From an uncultured Marinicella sp. (GTDB lineage: Bacteria; Pseudomonadota; Gammaproteobacteria; Xanthomonadales; Marinicellaceae), in NCBI GenBank assembly GCA_947502595.1, contig CANNAM010000002.1, positions 124,001 through 188,000 of the forward strand: a stretch of 64,000 bases of DNA, read 5' to 3'. Below are positions 1 through 7,169 of the stretch, in pieces. The translations under genes and the position numbers were made by a program. The notes below the pieces were generated by a model that worked only from the letters and a program-made list of their open reading frames with translations, had not been told where the DNA came from and did not search any database. Every line of letters starts with the position of its first letter. The stretch's first letter is position 1.

Positions 1-1
1 A

Positions 2-565
2 TTCTTTATTTCTAAAATTAAAGTGGACAAAAAGAAGGAAAAAGAATTTCACTTTTACACGGTTGAGCGGGTGTTTGCGGTGTTGATGGTAATTACAGCT
101 TCTGGTCTGGCATTTGCCCACGGATCAAATGATGTGGCCAATGCAGTAGGACCTGTGGCGGCAATCATTTCTACTGCTCAATCTGGAATAGTCTCTGCTC
201 AGTCAGGTATCCAAGCTTGGATTCTGTTACTCGGCGGTGTTGGTATAGTAATTGGATTAGCCACTTATGGTGTGCGAGTAATCAGGACCGTAGGTCAAAA
301 AATCACACATTTAACCCCTTCACGTGGATTTGCAGCTGAATTGGCGGCCTCCACCACTATCGTAGTGGCTTCTGGAACAGGCATGCCTATTTCTACCACC
401 CAGACCTTGGTTGGTGCTGTGTTGGGTGTAGGTTTAGCTCGAGGTATCTCAGCAATAGACTTGAAGGTGGTGCGCAATATTTTTGCTTCTTGGGTAATCA
501 CCATTCCAGCAGGTGCAACCTTATCCATCATGTTTTTCTTTATTCTGAAGGCAATTTTCGGCTGA
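2..565 (+). CDS. Inorganic phosphate transporter, PiT family (C-terminal part, 5' end outside window)
   Basis: This is the C-terminal portion of an inner-membrane low-affinity phosphate permease (PF01384, PiT/PHO-4). The frame is open from the first bases of the window, so the in-frame GTG at 23 is probably internal. The visible part carries the second PiT signature, AHGSNDVANAVGP, and then several hydrophobic helices (roughly AWILLLGGVGIVIGLATYG, IVVASGTGMPIST and WVITIPAGATLSIMF). The family imports Pi, or metal-phosphate complexes, driven by protons or sodium. A strong hairpin terminator lies 26 bases after the stop. Cation specificity cannot be read from this fragment. Confidence 0.93.
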   Translation, partial: FFISKIKVDKKKEKEFHFYTVERVFAVLMVITASGLAFAHGSNDVANAVGPVAAIISTAQSGIVSAQSGIQAWILLLGGVGIVIGLATYGVRVIRTVGQKITHLTPSRGFAAELAASTTIVVASGTGMPISTTQTLVGAVLGVGLARGISAIDLKVVRNIFASWVITIPAGATLSIMFFFILKAIFG

Positions 566-590
566 TCAAGCTAACTTGTTTTTTACTCAG

Positions 591-617
591 AGCCCACCTT
601 ACAAAGTGGGCTTTTTT
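591..617 (+). terminator. Rho-independent terminator after the phosphate permease
   Basis: A perfect 7-bp stem, AGCCCAC (591-597) with GTGGGCT (606-612), has an 8-base loop and is followed directly by a run of six T. It sits 26 bases after the permease stop and reads in the plus direction. The next ATG, at 618, abuts the T-run. Confidence 0.85.
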
Positions 618-998
618 ATGACTCAATCAATGACATACACAAGCATGCAAAATTCAACAACCAGCCCGTTGGCCATCACAACACTGTATTTTGAACTATC
701 CAATGCCGGTAATTTATCTGCCATTGAAACCTTAATACACCCACAAGCAACTTACAGCTCCGTGAACCAAGGCTTGTTTTATGGATTGACTGATATCATG
801 GACATGATGGCGTCTTTCTTTGCCCAACACCAACGCTTAAATTGGCGAATTGATGAGACTCTTAAGGTGACTGATTTCATCACTGAAATCAAGTTCACAT
901 TTGAAGGTACTGATACAGCCGGGAAGGCAGTAAAAAGATCCGGAGTTGAAAGGGTTGTGGTGGTGGATGGCTTAATCAGACACATTGAGGTGCGTTGA
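618..998 (+). CDS. NTF2-like / SnoaL-fold protein
   Basis: A small soluble protein of about 126 residues with the sequence style of the NTF2-like superfamily. It has an N-terminal helix (ALTTLYFELSNAGNLSAIETL), a conserved-looking HPQATYSS strand, and a C-terminal sheet ending in RVVVVDGLIRHIEVR. Members are small ligand-binding or isomerase-like cone folds, and the substrate here is unknown. I start it at ATG 618 because a longer TTG start (576) would run through the permease terminator hairpin. ATG 630 and ATG 645 are also possible. No good ribosome binding site is visible. It converges with the repeat protein downstream. Confidence 0.7.
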   Translation: MTQSMTYTSMQNSTTSPLAITTLYFELSNAGNLSAIETLIHPQATYSSVNQGLFYGLTDIMDMMASFFAQHQRLNWRIDETLKVTDFITEIKFTFEGTDTAGKAVKRSGVERVVVVDGLIRHIEVR

Positions 999-1014
999 AC
1001 TGACTGTTTATGAT

Positions 1015-1060
1015 GCCGGGTTTAACCCGGCGGTTCAACACCGGGCAAACTGTTTTTTTT
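1015..1060. terminator. Hairpin between convergent genes, probable terminator
   Basis: There is a perfect GC-rich stem, GCCGGG (1015-1020) with CCCGGC (1026-1031), around TTTAA. An overlapping alternative pairs CCCGG (1026-1030) with CCGGG (1041-1045). Eight T follow at 1053-1060. The position between two convergent genes fits a terminator for the NTF2-like gene. The gap between hairpin and T-run makes it non-canonical. Confidence 0.5.
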
Positions 1061-1069
1061 ATGTAAAAT

Positions 1070-1834
1070 TTAATTTGTATCCACACGTTTACCATTGACA
1101 TAAATTGATCCCGATCCATCGTCTATCAACTTAAACTTACCCGCCAATGCTTTCACAATGATGTCACCGGAGCCATCATCCACTTTAAAGTTACCACCGA
1201 TTTCTTTGGCTGAAATACCACCAGAGCCATCTTCAATGTCAACTGAGCCGATAATGTTCTTAATCTCTATACTGCCTGAGCCATCTTCAATAGTTAATTT
1301 GCCATTCACAGATCTGACCATAATGGCTCCCGATCCATCATCAATAGTTACATCATTACCAATGTCCCTCAATGTTATTGATCCAGACCCATCATCAATT
1401 TTAACCTCACCATCGACATTCTCAATGGTTATTGAACCCGAACCATCATCTATTACCAGGTCTAAGCCACGAGGTAATGCCACCTGTAAGTTTATCATGA
1501 TGTTTTTAGAATTACCCCAGCCTTTGTGGTCTTTATCTTTGGCGTATATCATGGCGTATTCGCTTTGGCGTTCAATTGAAAAATGCATTTGTTGTTCAAA
1601 TTCATCAATAAAATCTGCCATATTTTTAAACTCTTCTGATTCAATACTGGCATGAACAATGATTTGGTTCCCTGTGGTCCCAATGATTTCTAGTGAGCCT
1701 GCCCCCACATCAAACTCAACCGCTGTTATACGATCAGCTGAAAATTTTAATGTTCGCTCAAACTTCATATTTTTACCTGAAATAGCTGGCCAGGAAAGCA
1801 AGCCGATCAGGCTCAGTGTTAAAAATATTTTCAT
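1070..1834 (-). CDS. Secreted repeat protein with seven 18-residue DGSG repeats (DUF4097-like)
   Basis: A 254-residue exported protein with an N-terminal signal peptide (MKIFLTLSLIGLLSWPAISG). About 105 residues follow that resemble the start of DUF4097-type putative adhesins (FSADRITAVEFDVGAGSLEI). From about residue 127 to the end it consists of seven near-tandem units of 18 residues, each opening with [IV][DE]DGSG and alternating hydrophobic residues (for example SITIENVDGEVK). The period and alternation predict a right-handed beta-helix with the Asp-Gly-Ser-Gly turn stacked on one edge. A GAGGA ribosome binding site lies 7 bases before ATG 1834. Function is unknown; adhesion or surface structure is an inference. 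Confidence 0.8.
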   Translation of the reverse strand: MKIFLTLSLIGLLSWPAISGKNMKFERTLKFSADRITAVEFDVGAGSLEIIGTTGNQIIVHASIESEEFKNMADFIDEFEQQMHFSIERQSEYAMIYAKDKDHKGWGNSKNIMINLQVALPRGLDLVIDDGSGSITIENVDGEVKIDDGSGSITLRDIGNDVTIDDGSGAIMVRSVNGKLTIEDGSGSIEIKNIIGSVDIEDGSGGISAKEIGGNFKVDDGSGDIIVKALAGKFKLIDDGSGSIYVNGKRVDTN

Positions 1835-2096
1835 GTGATTGTCCTCATTTTTGGTATTGTTATTAAAACGCAGTAGGCTCTGAAAAGTTACACCACTGTG
1901 AGCAATTGGGTTAATCGAGCAGTCTATTCAGCTACATTGATAAATGGATTCCTGCTCAACATATTACGGCACTATGTGGTTTTAACTGGGGTTGAACAAT
2001 CGCAGGTATAGTGGTGGGTTATTCAGCTTCATTTTGATTGATTTCCTTGCTATGGATTCACGTAATGGGGAAAGCCTATTTAATAAAAATAAAAAA
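1835..2096. other. Intergenic region, no gene seen
   Basis: I found no convincing coding frame on either strand here. It should contain the promoter of the repeat protein in its left part. It ends at an A-rich stretch that is the T-tract of the minus-strand terminator described next. Confidence 0.5.
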
Positions 2097-2130
2097 AAGC
2101 CCGTTATTGGTGTTTCAATAACAGGCTTTT
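2089..2130 (-). terminator. Rho-independent terminator of the SPFH-RHH operon
   Basis: A 13-pair stem, 2097-2109 with 2116-2128, has a 6-base loop. On the minus transcript it ends GGGCTT and is followed by eight T (plus-strand A 2089-2096). The single C-A mismatch on the plus strand becomes a G-U wobble only in minus-strand RNA, which shows the working direction. It lies 230 bases downstream of the small RHH gene. The bases between (2131-2361) show no gene. Confidence 0.85.
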
Positions 2131-2361
2131 AAAGCAACAAAATTCATGCAAAACTTCCCCCACATGATGAAAAATGTTGGCTGGGTAGGTATTCACTTAC
2201 CTCAATGACATTTTCGTCATTACCTTATAAAGCGTAATCCAACGAGTTTTCCATCATTTTATTTTAAGTTATTTTTTTATTGCTGTTGCTGCCTGCTATT
2301 AATGGCTTTATAACAACTGCATTTAATGGGTACTTTAATCAGCTGAAAAAATAACTTACAT

Positions 2362-2532
2362 TCAATTTTGCTTCTCAGAATTTTTTTTTAAACGCCCAGC
2401 TTGACGCAATGCCTCACGTAATAAATATTCAATCTCAGCATTTACACTGCGCAAATCATCAGCAGCCCACTGCTGAACTGCTGACAGTATGTCTTCATCG
2501 ATACGCAGTGGAAAAGGTTTTTTCTTGGCCAT
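2362..2532 (-). CDS. Small ribbon-helix-helix (Arc-like) DNA-binding protein
   Basis: A 56-residue protein. It opens with a basic arm and beta strand (MAKKKPFPLRIDEDILSAV) and continues with two helices separated by a turn (QQWAADDLRSVN, AEIEYLLREALRQAGR). This is the classic Arc/MetJ ribbon-helix-helix fold, which binds DNA as a dimer through the strand (here PLRI). The start codon lies 4 bases after the SPFH stop with no clear ribosome binding site, so translation is probably coupled. From memory, similar mini-proteins sit beside SPFH genes in many bacteria. The 16-bp palindrome in the operon promoter is the obvious candidate target, which would make it an autoregulator (inference). Confidence 0.85.
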   Translation of the reverse strand: MAKKKPFPLRIDEDILSAVQQWAADDLRSVNAEIEYLLREALRQAGRLKKNSEKQN

Positions 2533-2536
2533 GTTG

Positions 2537-3403
2537 TCAATATAAACTGCCTGAGTTAATTACTGGCTTTGCATTTTCTTCACCACATAAGACCACCAAT
2601 AAATTACTGACCATCGCTGCTTTGCGTTCACCATCTAATTCAATGATGTTCTTTTCACTCAATTGTTGTAATGCAATTTCTACCATACCAACAGCGCCAG
2701 CAACAATTTGTGTGCGGGCCGCTACGATGGCTTGAGCTTGTTGCCTCTTTAGCATTGAAGCTGCAATTTCTTGTGCGTAAGCCAAATGAGAAATGCGCGC
2801 CTCAATAACTTCAACACCGGCTTTTTCTAACCGGTCTTGTACTTCTTTCTGTAACAGATTAGCAATGTCTTGTGGATCTGATCGAAGCGTAAGTTTTTCA
2901 TCATTATGTGACTCATAGGGATGCGCTGTGGCTAAATTTCGCAAGGCTGCTTCGGTTTGAATGTGAACAAACGACTCATAATCATCCACTTCAAATATAG
3001 CCTCAGCGGTGTCCACCACTTTCCACACCACCACTGCAGCTATTTCTATTGGGTTCCCCGCACTGTCATTGACTTTTAATTGCCCACTTTCAAAATTTCT
3101 GACCCGCAGTGAAACAGCTTTTTTGGCATAAAATGGGTTGGCCCAGCGCAAACCATCAACATTAGCTGTCCCAACGTATTGACCAAACAACTGCAAAACT
3201 TTCGATTCATTTGGATTCACCATAAAAAATCCAGCCAGCATTACGAGTAAGACTGGTATGGCTGTGATACAAGCAATTATGACGGGTTTAATGCCGTTCT
3301 TACCAGCATAAATCAGCAAACCGATATCTAACAACAACAATCCAAGCAGCAACAGCAGCATGGGAATACCCCGACGTGCTGGCAATTCTATTTGTGTAAC
3401 CAT
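2537..3403 (-). CDS. SPFH / band 7 domain membrane protein
   Basis: A 288-residue protein with two N-terminal membrane segments (about residues 14-32, [18 protein letters not shown], and 40-60, [17 protein letters not shown]). A band 7/SPFH domain follows (about 62-230; [17 protein letters not shown], then [25 protein letters not shown]). Family members form large membrane-associated oligomers resembling flotillin or prohibitin and organise membrane microdomains or protease partners. No NfeD or FtsH partner gene is adjacent; the partner here is the small RHH gene. A strong AAGGAGG ribosome binding site precedes ATG 3403, and the promoter region has a 16-bp palindrome. Its specific role is unknown. 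Confidence 0.9.
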   Translation of the reverse strand: MVTQIELPARRGIPMLLLLLGLLLLDIGLLIYAGKNGIKPVIIACITAIPVLLVMLAGFFMVNPNESKVLQLFGQYVGTANVDGLRWANPFYAKKAVSLRVRNFESGQLKVNDSAGNPIEIAAVVVWKVVDTAEAIFEVDDYESFVHIQTEAALRNLATAHPYESHNDEKLTLRSDPQDIANLLQKEVQDRLEKAGVEVIEARISHLAYAQEIAASMLKRQQAQAIVAARTQIVAGAVGMVEIALQQLSEKNIIELDGERKAAMVSNLLVVLCGEENAKPVINSGSLY

Positions 3404-3422
3404 GATGGCCTCCTTTGATGAT

Positions 3423-3441
3423 ATTATAATGATATCATTAT
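3423..3441 (-). promoter_or_regulatory. Promoter -10 and perfect 16-bp palindrome upstream of SPFH
   Basis: ATAATGATATCATTAT at 3426-3441 is a perfect 16-bp palindrome. On the minus strand TATAAT (plus 3423-3428) overlaps its edge and lies 20 bases before the SPFH start codon, a plausible -10. No good -35 is visible. The palindrome equals the core of the Fur consensus with the central base removed, so a Fur-like site is possible. Control by the RHH protein of the same operon is my preferred guess. Confidence 0.55.
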
Positions 3442-3587
3442 GCTAGAAGAGAATTAAATGTTACAGTGTGAAAAGTCACGAATGCAATGACAACTTAAGT
3501 TCGGGAATTTAAGAATAACTACAACCCAGTCAAATCATTAACACGCAGTGGAGCCGGGTACTTAAACAGCCATCCAGTAGGTTCGTT

Positions 3588-4187
3588 TCAGCTGCGCTGT
3601 ACAATGGCCTGAATATTGGCCTCAGCATCGACATAATCAGGATCAATCAAGTTGCTTATCCAGCCATGATAGAGCCCAGTATCGGCTTTAATTTTTGCCA
3701 AGGTCAAAAGGCTGTGGTTGATACAGCCTAGGCCAATTCTGGCAACCATCACTACCGGTAAATTAATGGCCAGAGCCATATCCTTAAGCATCAATTTTTG
3801 ACTCAAGGGTACACACCAACCACCTACGCCTTCTACCAACACGCGGTCATACCGACCTAAGAGTTGTTGGTAATGAGCCACACAAGCGCGCAGCTCAAAT
3901 TCGCCCAGGGAATCTGCTATGTGTGGTGATGCCGGCTGCTCAAATGCATAAGGATTGATTTCAGCACATGTTTGACCGGTCACATTGGCCAACTGCATGG
4001 CATCTTCGCTGACCAATTGACCCTTGTGCCAAATAGCCCCAGAAGCTATGGGTTTGAAAGCCCCGACCTGTAAACCTTGTTGCTGCCAAGCTTGTAAAAT
4101 TTGGCAGGCCACATATGTCTTGCCAGCATCGGTGTCAGTGGCCGTAATAAAACAGCTGGGTAATTGCGCATACTCACTAATCAACAT
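3588..4187 (-). CDS. bioD: Dethiobiotin synthetase
   Basis: This enzyme makes the ureido ring of biotin: ATP-dependent carboxylation and closure of 7,8-diaminononanoate to dethiobiotin in the cytoplasm. The frame shows the P-loop TATDTDAGKT near the N-terminus, the FKPIASG stretch and the VEGVGGWCVPL motif, all typical of BioD. With start ATG 4187 it is 199 residues, slightly shorter than the E. coli enzyme. A longer GTG start at 4208 overlaps rsmA; I prefer 4187, which lies 7 bases after the rsmA stop. It is the last gene of the lptD-surA-pdxA-rsmA run, and no other biotin gene is nearby. Confidence 0.9.
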   Translation of the reverse strand: MLISEYAQLPSCFITATDTDAGKTYVACQILQAWQQQGLQVGAFKPIASGAIWHKGQLVSEDAMQLANVTGQTCAEINPYAFEQPASPHIADSLGEFELRACVAHYQQLLGRYDRVLVEGVGGWCVPLSQKLMLKDMALAINLPVVMVARIGLGCINHSLLTLAKIKADTGLYHGWISNLIDPDYVDAEANIQAIVQRS

Positions 4188-4194
4188 AAGCGCG

Positions 4195-4959
4195 CTATGC
4201 TGTGGCACCCAGCTGAACAGCCAAAGCCAATTGTTCGAACTGACTCAATGATATGGTCTCAGCGCGTTGACTCGGGTCGATGCCAACAGCTTCCAAATGT
4301 TCAATTGAAACCAGCTGTTTTAAGTTATTACGAATGGTTTTACGACGCATGGCGAAAGATTGCTTGACCAATCTTTCCAGTACCGGCAAATCAACCTTTG
4401 TGGGTTTTTTTTTGGTGACCAATTGAATGATTTGAGAGTCCACCTTGGGTCTGGGGTTAAAAGCTTCAGGAGGAATGCTCAGATGTGCTGTACAATCAAA
4501 GCGATGTTGTAACATCACCGACAATCGGCCAAACAACTTAGTCCCAGGGCTGGCACAAATTCTTTGCACCACCTCTTTTTGCAACATAAAAATCATCTGT
4601 TCAATCTGTTCAGATTGATACAACATGCTGATCAGTAATGGCGAAGAAATGTTGTAGGGTAAATTACCAACCACCTTAAAAGGACCGCCTTCTAGTTTTA
4701 GTTTCAAAGCATCGGTATGATGAATCTCTACATTTTCATGGCAGTCAAATTGCTGTTGCAAGATCGGAATCAAATCATGATCCAACTCAATCAATTGTAA
4801 AGCTGCGCCGCTGGACTGAAGGTGTCGAGTAATGGCGCCGTGACCAGGACCAATCTCAATTAACTTTTCGGTGCTTTTGGGGTTGATGATTTTTACAATG
4901 TTATGAATCACACCATCGTCTTGTAAAAAATTTTGTCCAAGAGACTTCTTCGCCTTCAT
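4195..4959 (-). CDS. rsmA: 16S rRNA (adenine1518-N6/adenine1519-N6) dimethyltransferase
   Basis: This enzyme dimethylates the two adjacent adenines near the 3' end of 16S rRNA during late 30S assembly, using S-adenosylmethionine. Its length is 254 residues. Visible hallmarks are the N-terminal KKSLGQNFLQD, the SAM-binding LIEIGPGHGAIT, and the catalytic NLPYNISSPLL motif of the KsgA/Dim1 family. The C-terminal helical domain holds the usual NPRPKVDS segment. Its ATG overlaps the pdxA stop by 4 bases, so the two are translationally coupled, as in many gammaproteobacteria. Confidence 0.97.
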   Translation of the reverse strand: MKAKKSLGQNFLQDDGVIHNIVKIINPKSTEKLIEIGPGHGAITRHLQSSGAALQLIELDHDLIPILQQQFDCHENVEIHHTDALKLKLEGGPFKVVGNLPYNISSPLLISMLYQSEQIEQMIFMLQKEVVQRICASPGTKLFGRLSVMLQHRFDCTAHLSIPPEAFNPRPKVDSQIIQLVTKKKPTKVDLPVLERLVKQSFAMRRKTIRNNLKQLVSIEHLEAVGIDPSQRAETISLSQFEQLALAVQLGATA

Positions 4960-5888
4960 GATTTTCGCACCTTTTTCTTAGCTCGCTGTACACATTGTCT
5001 GGCTAATTTAATTGCAGCACGTAAACTGCCAGCTTTGGCCAACCCTTTACCTGCAATATCTAGGGCCGTACCATGATCGACACTGGTTCTGATGATTGGC
5101 AAACCCAAAGTGATGTTAACCGATTCACCAAAGCCTGCATATTTAAGTGGCGCCAAACCTTGATCATGGTACATTGCCAAAATGGCATCATACTGTTTGA
5201 CTTTATCCGGTGTAAATAACGTGTCTGCTGGAATCGGCCCATGTAAATGTAAACCTTCTTGGCGCAGTTCATCCAGGGCAGGAATAATGACATCCAGTTC
5301 TTCACGACCTAAATGTCCAGCTTCACCGGCATGGGGATTCAGGCCACACACCGCTATTTGCGGTTGTTCTATGGCAAACTTACTGAGCATATCTTTATGT
5401 AGAATTTTGATCACTTGTTTAAGTTCATCGCCAGTAATGTGAGCAGCAACCTCTTTCAATGGGATGTGCGTAGTGACTAAGGCCACTCGCATAACTTCAT
5501 TCAGTAACATCATCACCACTTTTTTGGTTTTGGTTAATTCAGCCAAATACTCAGTGTGCCCAGAAAACTGAATACCGGCATCATTGATGACGCCTTTGTG
5601 GATGGGGCAGGTAACCATTGCTTGGTAAGCACCCGATAAACAGCCTAAGGTTGCAGCTTTGATGGTGGCCAAAACATAATTGGCATTGTTGGGGTTTAAA
5701 AGGCCAAAGCAACTGGGTTCGGGCATCGGAATATGCTGAATTGGTAAGTCAATGTGAGCTGGCAATGATTGGCGAATCCAGTCCTCATCACCAATCAATA
5801 CACACTCTGTCAACTCATTGTTTTCAGCCAACTGTGCAACCAACTCAATGCCAATGCCTGCAGGCTCGCCTAGTGTGATTGCAATCAT
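4956..5888 (-). CDS. pdxA: 4-hydroxythreonine-4-phosphate dehydrogenase
   Basis: This is the NAD-dependent step of de novo pyridoxal phosphate synthesis, oxidising 4-phosphohydroxy-L-threonine before condensation by PdxJ. The protein is 310 residues, a little shorter than E. coli PdxA. The first residues (MIAITLGEPAGIGIE) match the family start. Metal-ligand and substrate motifs are visible: SGHTEYLAEL, MYHDQGLAPLKY and TSVDHGTALDIAGKG. It is preceded by surA with a 17-base gap and overlaps rsmA by 4 bases. Confidence 0.97.
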   Translation of the reverse strand: MIAITLGEPAGIGIELVAQLAENNELTECVLIGDEDWIRQSLPAHIDLPIQHIPMPEPSCFGLLNPNNANYVLATIKAATLGCLSGAYQAMVTCPIHKGVINDAGIQFSGHTEYLAELTKTKKVVMMLLNEVMRVALVTTHIPLKEVAAHITGDELKQVIKILHKDMLSKFAIEQPQIAVCGLNPHAGEAGHLGREELDVIIPALDELRQEGLHLHGPIPADTLFTPDKVKQYDAILAMYHDQGLAPLKYAGFGESVNITLGLPIIRTSVDHGTALDIAGKGLAKAGSLRAAIKLARQCVQRAKKKVRKS

Positions 5889-5905
5889 CGTTTTTTTCGA
5901 TTCAA

Positions 5906-7168
5906 CTAAATTCTGATGTCAACAAAAGCTTCACCACGAATCTCACGAATCCATGATTCAATCAACTCCTGCACCTTTCGTTCACGTATGGCATTAGCTG
6001 CTTGAGCACGCCTGTATTCTTCTGTCACATCAGCTTCCTTTTTACCTAGAAATTTAATGATATGCCACCCGGCGTCAGTTTGAAAAGGCTCAGAAACTTC
6101 ATTGATGTTTAACGTTTGTAAAACATTACCAATTCGTTGACCAAATTTATTTACTTCAAACCAACCCATGTCACCACCCAATGGAGCAGAACCGTGGTCA
6201 TCAGAGTGTTCTTCTGCTAACTTTGAAAAATCTTCTCCAGCTTGAATTTTTTCATACAAACCTTGGGCCACTGCCATGCCGTCTTGTGCTGATTTTACTT
6301 CATTGATTTCAACCATAATGTGTAACATGTTGTACTGTTCTACAGTTTTCGTCGCATTGGTTTTTTCATCTAGCAGCTTGATGATATGAAATCCACTTGG
6401 AGATCGAATTGGACGTGTGACATCCCCTGGCGACATTAAGTTAACCTGGTCAGCAAACAAAGGTGGAAGTTGGTTGATTGGCCGCCAACCCAGACGACCG
6501 CCTTCCAGCGCTTTTTGTCCGTCTGAAAACTGAGTGGCCAAAGTGGTAAAGTTTTCACCTGCTATAATCTTTTCATACAATTCATCGGCTTTTGCTTTTG
6601 CTGACTCAGTGGCACTTGTATCGTTGTCACTGGAGGTAGCTATCAATATATGCTGAATGTCAACCTCACCCTGGTCCAATTCATTGTCAGCTAAAAACAA
6701 ATCAATTTCATGTTCACTGACTTTTACTTCTGAATTGGCATAAGCAAAACGCACACGCTCTGCTTGCATGTCTCGTTTCATGTCTTGGCGAAAATCCGCA
6801 AAACTGAAACCATCACTTTCAACCGCTTGTTGCATCTGCGCAAGGGTTAAATTATTTTGACTGGCAATATTGCTCAAAGCCGCATCAACTTCGCCGTCAG
6901 AAATTCTGATCCCTACTTGTTCCGCCCTTCGGATCTGAATTTCTTGGATAATTAAACGCTCTAAAACCTGCGTATTTAGGATATCTGCCGGTGGTAGTTG
7001 GTTGCCACTGGTTTCAATTTGTCGTTTGATTGACACCACTGCTCTATCAAGCTCTGAACGCATGATGACACTGTCATCAACAACAGCCACAATTTCATCC
7101 AGCAGTTCCTCTGCGGTCACCGTTACTGGTGTCATTGAAATCAATAATAATAGTAGGAATTTATTCAT
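5906..7168 (-). CDS. surA: Periplasmic chaperone and peptidyl-prolyl isomerase SurA
   Basis: SurA escorts unfolded outer-membrane proteins, LptD included, through the periplasm to the BAM complex. With start ATG 7168 the protein has 420 residues and a clean signal peptide (MNKFLLLLLISMTPVTVTA). The N-terminal SurA domain follows (EIVAVVDDSVIMRSELD). Then come two parvulin domains (beginning near DIQHILIATSS and NMLHIMVEINE) and a short C-terminal helix. I chose 7168 over an upstream ATG at 7183 because a GAGG ribosome binding site lies 8 bases before it and the lptD stop is just 1 base upstream. Confidence 0.97.
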   Translation of the reverse strand: MNKFLLLLLISMTPVTVTAEELLDEIVAVVDDSVIMRSELDRAVVSIKRQIETSGNQLPPADILNTQVLERLIIQEIQIRRAEQVGIRISDGEVDAALSNIASQNNLTLAQMQQAVESDGFSFADFRQDMKRDMQAERVRFAYANSEVKVSEHEIDLFLADNELDQGEVDIQHILIATSSDNDTSATESAKAKADELYEKIIAGENFTTLATQFSDGQKALEGGRLGWRPINQLPPLFADQVNLMSPGDVTRPIRSPSGFHIIKLLDEKTNATKTVEQYNMLHIMVEINEVKSAQDGMAVAQGLYEKIQAGEDFSKLAEEHSDDHGSAPLGGDMGWFEVNKFGQRIGNVLQTLNINEVSEPFQTDAGWHIIKFLGKKEADVTEEYRRAQAANAIRERKVQELIESWIREIRGEAFVDIRI

Positions 7169-7169
7169 G

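Noticed and set aside
1158-1655. Plus-strand frame of 165 residues with repeated PEPSS
   Set aside because: It is the reverse-strand shadow of the 18-residue DGSG repeats; periodicity comes from the real gene.
2409-2735. Plus-strand frame of 108 residues
   Set aside because: It runs opposite to the RHH and SPFH genes, which have much better family evidence.
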